Assembly (NCBI GenBank): GCA_024449915.1
Contig: JAMZAV010000106.1
Span: 434,001 to 498,000, forward strand
Length of the DNA stretch: 64,000 bases
Source of the DNA: Sweltsa coloradensis
Taxonomy: Eukaryota > Arthropoda > Insecta > Plecoptera > Chloroperlidae
Direction of reading: 5' to 3'
The position numbers and the translations under genes are program-made. The stretch's first letter is position 1, and each line of letters opens with the position of its first letter. The notes beneath the pieces are model-generated. The model did not search any database. It saw only the letters and a list, made by a program, of their open reading frames with translations, and had not been told where the DNA came from. Below, piece after piece: positions 44,680 through 57,096 of the stretch.

Positions 44680-46650
44680 TAGTTTAATATTTGTTTAATG
44701 TATAACTCTTCCGTGTCGTGAACTATCATAGATGTATTTCTAACCAACACATGATTGCTATAAATAACATAACTCACCTTGAGTATACTGTGTGTGAAGG
44801 TTGGTCAATATACATTCCTTTGTAATGGTTATGTTGGTACTGCAATAGCTTTTTTGTGTCATTAATAAGCTATGGTGTCGTTGTCGGCAAGTCCGGGGTA
44901 TTATTGTCCTATTCGAACTTGTTTGGTTTCATTTCAACAAGAGACACAACCCATTGTTTTTCTGCTGTAGTACGAGGGTGAAAAATTACATTGTTACAAA
45001 GTTGTACAAACAAGCGTTGCCTTTAATTAAATCTTATTTCTGTGCGCTGTTGGTGCCAGCTTTTGTGTTGGAACAACAAGCCTGCCGAAAAGAAAATATA
45101 TCGCGGCGAGGGTTGTGGGAAGCGCCGCTCCCCTTGGCGTCCGCAGCGCGATCTAGTAGCGAACACTCGCACCAAGTGTTCTTGCCGTGTCGGTAGCTCA
45201 ACCGACTGAGGCTCAAGATGGCCGCTCGGCTTTCTTTGCCAGGTAATCACTGTTCGTTTGATGAAGTTTTTTGGCCTAATCTTAGTTTTCTTTTACACGA
45301 ATTTAACAAAAGTATGGACTATAAATTATGATTGTCTGACGCAACTTTTTTGTCGTGTATTTCTTATAAATACAGTGATGAATATTTGTAACACATATCA
45401 CTGACAATGTAAGGGTTGGATGGATGATTTTAGACTATTAGTAACACATACTCTTGTCTGAAAACTCTTAAATACCATATTAGTATTTAGAGAAGAGTAT
45501 GCGTTAGAAATTAAAAATGCAATCAATTATCTATTCCACGTGTATAATGGGCGTATTATTAACCAAAACTATAAAACAAAAATGATTATCTCACATGAAC
45601 ATAAATTTCGTACTATATCCGTATCTATGTTTAATTTTTAACTTATAGAAACTTAGACTGATAGCTTCACCTTACGCCAGTCGTAGGCTGATGAATCAGT
45701 AAATGACCAACGGTTGGGGTACAGGAATCGCTATTGTACTGTTCATGGCCTCATCGTTCTTCCCTTGGACGCAAAGATGGGATGCCATAAACGGGACCAT
45801 GAATTATACCATAAACTCGTTAATATTTATTACTTAAAAGTTAAAATCTTCACAACTTTCTTCTACGATAGTGTCATAATTCATTTATATGCAATTCCAT
45901 GTTTAAAGTTAGTTAAATTAAGTTTACGCGATGGGTTTGTCAGCGTGGAACGCAGAAAACAATATTCCCGGAACGCGCGTATTTACCTTGGTGTGTGGAT
46001 GAAAACAAATAATTCACTCACAGGCAGAGTAAACAGCAGCCGGAATACAGAAGCATCCCTCCAATCAACGTAGCCCGTGTTTACCGCGTCTCGCGTTACG
46101 CTGGTATCACTGTGCAATTGTTATGAATAGTGGTAGACTGATCGTACTATATTATTCTCGATCTAGTTAAACGCTATTGTTATTGCTGTATTGCATCAAC
46201 TGTCGCACCACAGATAATTAATTGTAGCACGCAAGTATTACGTGGTTATACTGCACTGTTTCTATATGTCACTCAACATATTATTATGCACCTACTCAGT
46301 GGCGTTTCTAGGGGGTCGCGGGGTTTCCCCCCCCTTGAAATCCCAGCTTTAATATTATATTCTGCAAATCTTGTTGGTTAACGCAAAAAATAATATTCGT
46401 CTATTAATTTATCTTTTTTCGTTCAGCAAAGCTCCTTAACTCCTCCTATTACACATGAAAACCACTTTATAATAATTTTGTATTTTTTTCATTGCCTGTT
46501 GCGCTATTGAGTCTTTTGTCTTAGCCCCCTCCCCCCCAAAAAAAAATATATATGTACCTGCGTACGCCACTGCACCTACTGTTACAATAGTTCTAGCATA
46601 GATAATAATTATATAACACTGCAATCTGTGGTTTCCATTGTTTAACAGTT
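44680..46650. other. No gene confirmed; one GC-rich patch
   Basis: The patch at 45100-45245 holds GCGCGATCTAGTAGCGAAC and ACTCGCACCAAGTGTTCTTG, which resemble the satellite monomer of the window's right end (GTGCGATCTAGCGGTGATTC, CTCGCACCAGAGTTCTAC). It also holds TAGCTCAACCGACTGAGG, like a tRNA box A, and CAAGATGGCCGC. A 119-codon frame at 45714-46073 opens with TTG and is not recognised. A C run lies near 46329. Confidence 0.4.
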
Positions 46651-46654
46651 TCAC

Positions 46655-46805
46655 AGCCAAAGGTCACACGTTGCTTTAACGCGGGAGTTTTAATCGGGAT
46701 ATCGTTGGATCAATACCTGCCATCGGCAATCCCGACTGAGAGTTTTTTTTTTTAGATTTTCCTCAGCCATGATGCGAAAAACCATTGCACCTTCATTTTA
46801 TAATA
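46655..46805 (+). repeat. SINE family A, decayed copy 6
   Basis: The head is unrecognisable, but AATCCCGACTGAGAG, then TTTTCCTCAGCCATGATGCGA matches the family body. Confidence 0.5.
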
Positions 46806-46978
46806 GCCAAATACTCTATTTTGTTTTTCACTCGGAAAGGATAGGAGACCACTTTGCTGGTACCCTTACAGAAGGCATTCCTACAAAAACGTTTAGTAAA
46901 CACTATTGTTGTTGCTTTATTTTATAATGGTGTGCAACAAGTTCCATGTGTTTACAGTGTTGATATAAGTGTTACCCT

Positions 46979-47006
46979 GTTATTATTATTATTATTATTA
47001 TTATTG
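46979..47006 (+). repeat. (TTA)n microsatellite
   Basis: Eight to nine TTA units. Confidence 0.93.
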
Positions 47007-47344
47007 TGTTGCACATCTGATATTGCTATTCCTAAACTGCTTCTGCCCCACTGGTCTACAAGCCACATTAACGTGACTTCATGTGGATGAGATGAAATCT
47101 CTCTCATAGCTTTAAAATTAATTTACGACCTATTAAACAATAGCAACGCGGTTCAATTATGATGCAGAGAGGATGGTGTAAATCCTGGCCTGATGGCTGG
47201 CGAATTATCGATCACGTTTCGCGACGATGTCGAAGGACTTTGCGGTGTCGGAGCTGGGTTGACATGGGACGTGGAACGGTGGAGCCGGTTCCAAAGTGTG
47301 GAATTCCCGCCAAAAGTATATACTTGAAAATATATAAAAAAATA

Positions 47345-47565
47345 TCACGGTTTTGATTGTTTGGTGGAGGTGCCGGGTCATACATTACAAACTTTCTGGG
47401 GGGGAGCTAGGCACTCCCCCCTTGAAACAATAAGGGTCACCAAAAACGTTATGTTTTGTTGAAGTACAATGCTAGTACGTCATGTTCTATTTTTATCGTG
47501 AGAAGTGACACACGCACGGACGGACGGAAAAGTGATTCCTTCGCTCCCTAATTAGAAAGTATTCA
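47345..47565 (-). repeat. Repeat family X, second solitary copy
   Basis: The reversed core (TTTGGTGGAGGTGCCGGGTC at about 47360) is followed by GGGTCACCAAAAACG and TTTTTATCGTGAGAAGTGAC, then GGACGGACGGAAAAGTGAT. Same orientation as the copy at 39.3 kb. Confidence 0.8.
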
Positions 47566-47569
47566 AATT

Positions 47570-49540
47570 TCTCATTTAGAGGAAATTTAGAGGAAAGCCG
47601 TTCAAAAAGGATGGTTGGTGTCAGGAATGGGCCTTCGATCCACGCCTCTTATAAAGTACCAACATTTGTCATATAGCATCTCGAATGACATACTCTGGCT
47701 GTGATGGTTCCAACGGAAGTTAATATACAATATAGCCCAACTACGTTGTTCCCGTAACGAAGCCTTTGAACGGGCTCCGCGTGGCGCCTAGCACGCAGGC
47801 AGCCCGCAACGCATTCCCCTCGCGTGTCGTGTGTGTGGGAAGCGTATTGTACAGTATGAACTTGGTAGTTGCCGTGGCAATAGAGCATCTTCAATGGTGT
47901 TGACATTCATGGCTCTCAATTTGCGACAGCTCTCTAAGAATTTGAAATTTTACACAAAATATATGAAATAAAATCAAAATAATATAGGCCTATCCAACAC
48001 TTAAAGTACGTTTTAGGCACAATTAAATTTGTCCAAAAATGATAAACCGTTCGGGTTTAGAGCTAAAAACTCGTTGCTCCCAAGTTCTTGTGAACGCAAT
48101 CCCAGCATGAAGCACGTAGCCTAATGGTCTTAGCAGTTGAACATATTCATGTTTAAATCTTTAAAAACTTCAGACACTGAAAAGTTTGCCGTCTAGGTTG
48201 TATATTCGAAGTCTCCTGTAGCGTGGCGGGTTTTGTGTCCGGTATACCATCGTATGTGCATTAAATGCAGATAAACTTTAAATAAACAAGATACATGTCG
48301 TGTACTTAGTGAATGTTTGAAATGTTTGCGTACTTAGCGGCCTTGTAGTCACAGCTGCTGGCTAACGATGTTTTTATAAGAAGTACGACGTCGTGTGAAA
48401 ATAGTCTGATTGATAAATATGAAATGGTTACGAAGATGGTTTTGACACATGACTGATTGTCCGAATAGAGCCTTACAAAAATATGTGTGTTGGATTGGAT
48501 TTATAGACGATGAGAGGTTGGAATGAGGGATTGGCTGAAGAAAGTGGCGTGAAAAGTATTGATGTATTGTGATCCAAATTCAGGATTTGGAGTATGCATC
48601 TCGCTGACCAGATAATAATTGTCATTGTCACGTAGAAAAGTAGGCATATTTTAAGCCACCAACAAATTAATTATTAAGACGATTAAATGAGCTATAGGGT
48701 CAATTTTTGGTTGGATTTTGAAAAGTGATTGGTCGCCATTCCAGGAAATTTCACATTCATTTTGGTCCATTTTTCGACCTTAAATTTTCACTCAAATTAT
48801 TTTAGGAGGTTATTTGCAAAGGATATGTGCATCAGAGAACATTCCATCATTCAAAATAATTGTGTCAAGATATTAAAAAGCAAGCTTTGGAAATCAAATA
48901 AATATTAAAAAGAATATCATTGATTGCTAATTTACAGTCAGCCATTAAGAAAACTAAGCTTGATTTTGAAAATGTGTTCTAATAGAGACATGTGTACACA
49001 TTCTTACTTGGCAAACTGATTCAAACCCCTTTTGGTGACAACCAATAGAGCTTCATAGCTTTCCAGAATAAACCCATGCATTCTGCACCAAAACCTGGTT
49101 TGTCTAAGCTCATCCAACAGGCATAAAAACATTTGGTATAGATGTCCACCTTGCTGAATTACTGTAAATACTTCAAATCCAATATAATTCTGTTTTCGTA
49201 CGACAGTTGTTTGTTGGATACCAGAGTGTGTTTGTCTATAAACAATATTTTTTGTTTACTTCATAGGGATATTGAGTGACGACATATTTTTTTAAATGGA
49301 ATGCTCAATAACTCTCACCAACCATCAATACAGTTTAATCGTTATGTAAATATGTTTTTGTTTGATACACGTAAAGGTTTATCAACAAAAAAACAACAGC
49401 GCGCTTTGATCTCTTGCCTGTTTGAAAGTTGATTGAAATCGTCTTGCCGTTTCAACGCCAGCATGTTATTGGATGGAAAGTAGAATGCCCGGATCCATTC
49501 CAATTACAATGGATGCAAAGTTGAACGAAGTTTTGTTATT
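47570..49540. other. No gene recognised
   Basis: Long AT-rich stretch without repeat partners or coding features that I can see. Confidence 0.5.
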
Positions 49541-49544
49541 CGTC

Positions 49545-49566
49545 GGGGGGGGGGGGGGGGGGGGGG
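49545..49566 (+). repeat. Poly-G tract, 22 bp
   Basis: Twenty-two consecutive G residues, the longest G run in the window and equal in length to the poly-C at 15128. Confidence 0.95.
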
Positions 49567-49914
49567 CGCACGTGTCATCCATCGGAGCTTCATTACGTAG
49601 AACCAACATTCGAGTGTAGCACAATGTTTACCGTGCAGTATTTACTCACAACGTTTTAGACAAATAAGATGGGTTCAATTCTAGTAGTTGGTTGGAGGTA
49701 AACGAAGTACAGTCGCGTCGTGGATGAATGAAACAACAACTAGATAGTTAAACAAAATAAAACTATTAAGATATTTTCCCATCCGCCGCTGATGTTTATC
49801 AGTGGAAATCAAGCAGTGTCATACTTCTTTCAATTTTTCTCTTTTTTCCCTTCATTTTCATCAGAATGGTGCTAATTTGTACATATTGTTATATTGGAGA
49901 ACTACCTTACTTGT
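49567..49914. other. No recognised feature
   Basis: Ordinary DNA. Confidence 0.5.
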
Positions 49915-50215
49915 ACATAATCCCGTCTGGGCCCAGGGTAGAATTGGACCAGAGCATGGCTCTGCTAATCGTATAAGGCTATTCAAGAGAAAAAGTCCAC
50001 GTCGCAAACATCAGCTATAGAAAGAAGGGTAGCATATTACTCCCCGAATCTAGAGGTGAGCTCCTCTGACAATCGTCGTCGGGGACCTTGCCCCTTTTTC
50101 TTGACGACCCCTCGACGACGATGACGACAATGACACAACGAACGATGACAAAAACAAGGACGACCGCGACGTGAGAAACCGCCCTTCCCCCCTTTCCCGT
50201 GACTGTTTCTGACCA
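49915..50215 (+). repeat. Dispersed repeat W, copy 2
   Basis: It matches the ordered blocks of 20505-20740, with an extra segment of about 100 bp rich in GACGAC/GATGAC words at about 50066-50160 just before CCGCGACGTGAGAAACCG. The insertion looks like local triplet expansion. Confidence 0.75.
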
Positions 50216-50404
50216 GCATGGGTCAGCTTCTTCCCCATATCACCTAGGCAAGAGTGATGCATTATGACCTAACGGTTGACGCGTCCTTAATCAAAATAAA
50301 ATAAAACATAATCGTTTCTATCATTGTTATTATTACACTGTAAATTATTTTTGTTTGTCATATATAATTTGTATTCTCTGTAGTGTAGTGTCATTTGGCT
50401 TTGT

Positions 50405-50425
50405 TAAAAAAAAAAAAAAAAAAAT
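50405..50425 (+). repeat. Poly-A tract of about 20 bp
   Basis: An A run in AT-rich DNA. No retroposed body recognisable upstream. Confidence 0.85.
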
Positions 50426-50990
50426 ATTCGCTGTCTTCTGTCGCAAATCGCAGGCAAGTAGACTTTTTTATGGAATCAATCTAGACAATGAGACATAATA
50501 TTTCATTCTATAATTTTTATAAATTTGTCGAAAATTTAGCCACTATATATCATAGCGTCGCAAAAAGTTATGTCAAGTTAAAATGTATTATTAGCCCAAA
50601 GCCACCGAATAGAATGATACAGAATAACAACAGTAATATGTACACCGAACGAAGAGTATTATGTTATCCTTGGTATACACAGTGATCATTAAGCAGTGTG
50701 TCAAATGCTTATGAAGTCTGCAGCCCCAATCTGTCACGAAGTTTTTCTCTGAATTTGCATGTGCATCTCCTCGCCTGCTCTCCAACACAAGGCCGACAAG
50801 ACCTCCGGTTTGAAATTAGTGTCTGCTCTTCTTCGTAGACATTTCAGCTCGGTTTTACATATATCGAACATTCGGAACCTTGGGGCGTGCTGGCACAGCT
50901 TTAAACAACGCCGGAACATCCATTAAAACAACGATGCGAGGTTATCTTCTCGCGAGCGTCGGCGTGGGAAAGAATTTCTACGTGGCAGCC
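50426..50990. other. No recognised feature
   Basis: Short frames only. Confidence 0.5.
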
Positions 50991-50999
50991 GGCGCGGCG

Positions 51000-51195
51000 C
51001 TTCGTCGTATGTTGGAGGCCGCAATAGCAAGGCACGGCTGGTGGAGAGCTCAATAGCACGGCGTAGTGGATAGCGCAATAGCACGGCACGGTTGGTGGAG
51101 AGCGCAATAGCACGGTACGGCGTGGTGGAGAGCGCAATAGCACGGCACGGCGTGGTGGAGAGCAAAAAAGAAGTGCACACTGTGGTGGAGATTGC
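51000..51195 (+). repeat. GC-rich minisatellite of about 28-33 bp units
   Basis: About six units with the pattern GGTGGAGAGCGCAATAGCAC followed by GGCACGGCGT variants. The last two full units are almost identical. The flanking units are shorter or changed. Confidence 0.92.
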
Positions 51196-52005
51196 AAAAA
51201 TGTCGTTCAGTTTGTGAAACTACCACTTTAATATTAATATGTGATGAGCTTGCAAATCGCCAAGCGCTTTTACTAAAGAATTCATTTGAAGGAGTTTATT
51301 AATGCATACACTTGCAACTCTTGTACCTTGGGCCGCATGATATGAATAGCAAATGTATGTTAGGAATTCGATCCATTGGTATGCTCCCAGAAGCACAATA
51401 ATAATTCAGACCTTAATATGGCGCGAATGTTGGTTCCTTTTATGAGTAGTTGACCATATATTACATTGTAATGTTCTCATCAAAACTTCTGCTTCAAAAG
51501 CTGCATTTTCTATTGTCTTATTTCACAGTCTACTGATTTTAACAGTCCATTCTGTTTATGAAACTACGAAAGGTTGAAATGGTGTAGGGGGCGGCTTTGA
51601 GACTCGTCTAGTGCATTTCCCTCTAAAACGCACAAAGACCATTACCCAGTCTGTGCACGGGTGGTCACGTGACTCTTTGGCTTCGGACACGTAACTTTGA
51701 AACCACACCATCGTGTAGGCAGTTTTTGTGATGTTGATTAATTCGTGTCTGACGATAAGGCAATACTTCCAACATGCTAGGAGACCCATGGTCTACCGTC
51801 TACACAACAATAGAATGTAAGTACGGTTGCGCACACCCATATAGTGAAATCCATGCTTACTATAAAGCTAATAATAGAGTGGAACTTCCTCCGTGTGATT
51901 GATGCACCACGAATGAAGAGTGTTTTGTGACAAAGATCTGGATGTTTTGTGTGAAAATTGTTAAATATTAATAATCAAGACAATTTCTTATTGTTGAAAA
52001 TGATT
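51196..52005. other. No recognised feature
   Basis: Ordinary AT-rich DNA. Confidence 0.5.
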
Positions 52006-52128
52006 ATATGTCTGGATAGAAAATCGGAAATTATACAATCCAACCCCTATACGGGGGAGTGCATATATGTCTGGTATGAAAACCTGACATTACTCAATCC
52101 AACCCCTATGCCGGAGATTGCACTCCGT
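52006..52128 (+). repeat. Diverged tandem duplication of about 58 bp
   Basis: TATGTCTGG, then CAATCCAACCCCTAT, then GGAG/A-TTGCA or GTGCA occur twice in succession (from 52007 and 52066). Confidence 0.75.
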
Positions 52129-52307
52129 GTGCTGCCTGCAAAGTGTTTTTTATACCTGATTGACCTTTTGTTCCCGTACTGACGTAGATTTGCAAACTTG
52201 TTTAAACGTTTAAAATTACAGCTTGAAATTTAAAAAAATTAAAAAAATGATGAGTATTTTCAGACGGAAATGCGTCTTGAAGTGTGTGCGCATGTTCTCT
52301 TCGCATA

Positions 52308-52465
52308 TGACCTACGCGTGTGACCTACGCGGGTGACCTACCCGTGTACACGTGTGACCTACGCGGGTGACCTACCCGTGTACGCGTGTGACCTACGCGT
52401 GACCTCGCGTGTGACCTACGCGTGTACGCATGTGACCTACGCGTGTGACCTACCCGTGTACGCAT
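52308..52465 (+). repeat. Minisatellite of TGACCTACGCGTG units
   Basis: About a dozen short units based on GTGACCTACGCGTG, alternating with GGGTGACCTACCCGTGTAC variants. It is CpG-rich and locally self-complementary (ACGCGT). Confidence 0.92.
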
Positions 52466-53606
52466 AAGTAACAGCCCCTCTCTGCAAACAGCGCAGCAGA
52501 CGTGACAAGAGCTGCAGGAGCACAAAGTGTTGTCGACTTCTTGTGGCGGTGGAGATAAATCCCCGTAGTTTGCATGCGGCGTGACAGTTACTTCGCCTCC
52601 TGGTTTTTACCTCTCTGCGGTACACCCCGGCCCGGCAACCTACATGCAGCAGACTCGGCTGCAGCAAAAACACACCTCCTTCGCAACCCACCAACGAACT
52701 TCAAAACTGATTTTAATTGCTAGTTAAGTTTAACTGGTGTCTGCATTATCTTCTTCCCTTGCTATTTCAGTCCGGCAGAAAAGAGCCCTCTCAACTTGAG
52801 TTTTTCTTTGCTCAGAATTGGAGATCGTTGAATTTTTTCCCCTGCAAATTATGAAAGATTTCTTGAGAGCTTCTCAACGGCTCTTGTGCAAAAGTCAACA
52901 CTCTTAATGAGTTACGATAAATTTGGAAAAAAGAAAGTAAATTGACAAGTTTTAGGGACGTTAAGACGATTCTTACGCTAACGGCCGCACCCTGCCAAAA
53001 CCCTGGGAGGCAAAGTGCCAGGGGATCCCCAGCGCCATTACATGGCTCAGTTTTCAGGCCTAGCCGCCCGCGTACAGTGCACGAGGCTCGGACGCGGGAT
53101 AGCACCAAATAGATGTTTCTCATGTTATTAATATCTAGCAATATTATTTGCGTTATTGATAGCTGCAATTATTGTCGTTAAAATTTACCCTGGGCTAAAA
53201 AAATGTCACTGCAATTGACATACCAGTTTACCTCAAATGTGGAACGAACCCAGAACCTCCAGCTTTACTTACCGCTAATTTTGCAAATCACGTTATCCGG
53301 CCCACTATGTATAAAACACTAAAATTTAGTCTTATTTAATGAGCATTTCTTCATATATGCAAAGATATGTATAGTCATTTCATTTTTGGCTGACATGGAA
53401 AAACGATGCAAAGCTGCCATTTAGCTTTCCATTAAACGAACAATTATACATTGTAAATCTAAGAAAAGTTATTGAGCGTAAATTAATAATATTGCCTAAA
53501 TCTCCCATGGATAAGTAGTATGTTTATAACCTATTATGTTTTAAGGTACCAAATATCGAGGAAGTGTATGTAGGCCTAGTAGTATATCAATACATAAAAA
53601 AACCTC
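52466..53606. other. No gene confirmed
   Basis: A minus-strand frame of 118 codons (52812-53168) opens with TTG and has no known domain. A box-B-like GGGTTCGTTCC lies on the minus strand at about 53239, possibly a SINE scrap. Confidence 0.4.
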
Positions 53607-54539
53607 AATTGACGACTCGAAATGGGCGGAGCTTAAAAAAGATCGATAGGTCACGTGACTAGTATTGGGTATAAATCCTCATTTCGCAAGCTGGCGCCTG
53701 CTGAACGGCGCATCACTTATCACGCTCTAACTTTTATTCTATTCATTATTTGGACAACACTTAAATGAATAATATTTAGCAAACATATCATTCCTTGTAA
53801 TAGCGATTATTCCGATTGTTTTGACAAAGTCGTTAGCTTGTTATAACAATGTACGCATCACACAAGTGAAAATCATCAATGACTTAAGTTTTCTCATTAA
53901 TTAATTTGACAAAAAACTACTGATCGGATTTCGACAAGGATTCTTTGTAAGAATGCATCAGACTGTTTAGACAAGAAATATACTAACTTTCTAGATAGAA
54001 AGTGCACTGAACGAAAATTTACAGCATAGAGTAATATGCAGCGTGCACTTTTTCACGGCTCATCCGCACGTCAAGAGTGCGTATTTTAGATAAAAACACA
54101 TACCCTGCATATTACTCTATGCTGCAAAGTTTCGTTCAGTGCACTTTCTATCTAGAAAGTTAGTTTATTTCTTGTCTAAACAGTCTGATGCAAATTTTTA
54201 AAGAGGTCTTGTCAAAATCCGATCAGTAATTTAAGTTTCAAATAATTATTGAGAAAACTTTAGTCATTGATAATTTTCACATGTATGATGCGTACATTGT
54301 TATAACAAGCTAACGACTGTGTCAAAAAAATCGAAATAATCGCTATTACAAAGAATGATATATTTGCTAAATATTATTCATTTAACTATTGTCCAAATAA
54401 TGAACAGAATAAAAGTTAGAGCGTGATAAGTGTTGCGCCGTGAAGCAGGCGTCAACTTGCGAAATGAGGATTTATACCAACTAATTCCGCCATGTTGCCT
54501 CGTGACGTCAGGAGGCGGGTACAATTCAAGTCGTCAATT
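53607..54539. repeat. Large palindrome, 933 bp
   Basis: Arms of about 430 bp run 53607-54040 and about 54103-54539, around a spacer of about 60 bp. Outer ends are AATTGACGACTCGAA and its inverse. Matching inner words include TATAAATCCTCATTTCGCAA, CTTATCACGCTCTAACTTTT, GCTAACGAC and GTGCACTTTCTATCTAGAAAG. The innermost parts match almost perfectly. Just inside the outer 15 bp the arms differ strongly for about 50 bp. It resembles a foldback-type or MITE palindrome. No clear target duplication. Confidence 0.92.
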
Positions 54540-55590
54540 ATTGTTGTGTTGAGTATTGACATGTAGCGCGGGAAAAAAGCAAATACGAAAATGCAATTTA
54601 AGAAGTAAGGAAATAAAATACGAAAACATAAGTAAGTATTGTGAAGGTGGAAGACGACGATGTGAGGCTCTCGCCCCCTTCGCCCCAGCCTAGTGAGAGT
54701 CACCTGCTGTCACACAGTAGGCGTGGCTACCTGGGGACAGCGACAAAGTCTAGTGCAGAAATAGAACGTACGTGTATTCTGCTAATTAATTAAATTCATA
54801 AAAGCAATGACATAAAATCAAAGGCTGTGTGTCTGTCCCGCGGTTGTACTTAATTTGATTGCGGGAGGGAGAACGCTATACGTGGATGTGGTTCGCACAG
54901 TGCCATCATTACAGTTATGACATCCAGCCTGGATGCAGGGTAAGAACTGGCCGGACGTTCCAAGGGTGCGAAATCATTCTTTAGACGCTTATTATGAGAG
55001 ATGACTTGGTGGATAGTTTCACGTTAATACATCGAAGAATGAAGCCTATCTGGAAATAGAATTGCAAATTACAAATGAAATGATCTTTTCGGTATTCGGA
55101 TTAAGATTTTTAAAGCATAATCTGACGCTAAAATGGCTCGATAAATACTTTCCACTTTCCTTGGGCAGCCATAATGAACCTCGCGGCCTATGTAGTATAC
55201 TAGCGTAATTTCTCCCTCTCGGATATTTATTTAGTAAAGTAATGACTTGTTTCTTAAACCAGCACAGGACCCTTTTGCAAGTCCTCTAAATGTCGCCACC
55301 CCACAAATAATGATATCGCTTCAATTTCCACAGTTTTAACAATGTTGTCTATTTTACTGGACGAATAAACGCTCAAAACAAACGCATCAATATGCACTAA
55401 CACTGGTTCTGAATAGTGAATAAAAAGGTATATGGTCCGTTTTATCGTTGACCCCCAATAAATATTTTAAATTGTGGTGGATAAATCAAATCTAGCTCCA
55501 GATTAATTGATGCCAATTTAGATCGATTCCTAACGACCTTAACTCTGCTATGATGTAGTTCAGCGAAACTCCGCTACCCAAGGACCTTGC
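54540..55590. other. No recognised feature
   Basis: Ordinary DNA leading into the satellite array. Confidence 0.5.
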
Positions 55591-56280
55591 TGTCGGTTGA
55601 ACGTGTCTTTGCAAGGCGGTGACTTAGACAGCAGCACACTCGTGCGATCTAGCGGTGATTCCTCGCACCAGAGTTCTACCACGCGCATAGTGTGGGTATT
55701 ACTCGTAGTTTGCAACACCCTATCTGGTTATCTAACCGAAGCGGAATACATCGGCGTAGCTCTCGGTTACCTGGTTGAAAGCTAGCTGGTTGAACGTGTC
55801 TTTGCAAGGCGGTGACTTAGACAGCAGCACACTCGTGCGATCTAGCGGTGATTCCTCGCACCAGAGTTCTACCACGCGCATAGTGGGTATTACTCGTAGT
55901 TTGCAACCCCCTATCTGGTTATCTAACCGAAGCGGAATACATCGGCGTAGCTCACGGTTACCTGGTTGAAAGCTGGCTGGTTGAACGTGTCTTTGCAAGG
56001 CGGTGACTAGACAGCAGCACACTCGTGCGATCTAGCGGTGATTCCTCGCACCAGAGCTCTACCACGCGCATAGTGGGTATTACTCGTAGTTTGCAACCCC
56101 CTATCTGGTTATCTAACCGAAGCGGAATACATCGGCGTAGCTCACGGCTACCTGGTTGAAAGCTGGCTGGTTGAACGTGTCTTTGCAAGGCGGTGACTTA
56201 GACAGCAGCACACTCGTGCGATCTAGCGGTGATTCCTCGCACCAGAGTTCTAGTTCGCGCATAGTGGGTATTACTCGTAG

Positions 56281-57096
56281 CACTGCCTCCTAGATGTTCG
56301 TCGTGGCTCCTCGTTCCCTGCCTGTTCACGCGACAGGTTTTGATTGTTGAAGACAATTCGCACTTTTTCCCCACAGCGCTAGTTACCGTCCCCAAGAGCT
56401 TTCTTTTGTTTTCGTTGTTTACATACGATCTGCATAGATTAAAATGTCATCATGCCAGCTGTATTTTTCTTCCTAATAGGCAATGGTGCGTGCAAGAAGT
56501 TGTAAGATACCGGGATGCCATTATCTAACTAAAACAAGTAGGTCTTTCTTTGCATAAACTACAGGGAAATAAGGAAATTGTGCCACCCAGGCCCCCCCCC
56601 CCCAGACTCCCATTTATCACGCGCCTCTGCTTGATGGAAAGTAATGTTTAGCTCGTGGCCTAGTCAAGACTAGGGCCCAAGTAGGCTACCTAAGCCTATT
56701 GATTTTTAATATGATTAGGAATAGGAGGCATAGGCCTTATAGATAAAAATAACATGCCTATTAGCCCTTGCCTCATATGAGGTATATTATCAAACAACAA
56801 AGTTTACAATATCTACTTTTTGTTTAATTACCAGCATAATAAAACTAGACAAATTTGTATATTACTATTCTGCAAACCATGATAAGTGATGTACGTATAC
56901 AAAATACAATCTAAAAACATTCAATTTAGTTGGATTCAACAGTAAAATACATGAGAGATGACATTTAATGTGACAACAACATCAAAAACAAAAGAAAGCT
57001 CTTGGGGACGGTAACTAGCGCTTTGGACAACAATTAACACTGTGCGCGTGGACAGGCAGGTAACGAGGAGCCACGACGAACATCTAGGAGGCAGTG
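56281..57096. mobile_element. MITE 1, first copy (816 bp, 8-bp target duplication)
   Basis: The terminal inverted repeats are over 100 bp, imperfect, and start CACTGCCTCCTAGATGTTCG. They are flanked by the perfect 8-bp direct repeat ACTCGTAG (56273-56280 and 57097-57104), which is satellite sequence. Eight-bp duplications are typical of hAT, and also of P and some other DNA-transposon superfamilies. The tip CACTG does not fit the usual hAT tip well, so the superfamily is open. There is no transposase frame. A poly-C run lies at about 56591. Confidence 0.9.

Noticed and set aside
45714..46073. Frame of 119 codons
   Set aside because: TTG start, no recognised motif, no homologous copy in the window, and a length within chance expectation.
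52812..53168. Minus-strand frame of 118 codons
   Set aside because: TTG start and no family features. A chance frame is the simplest view.
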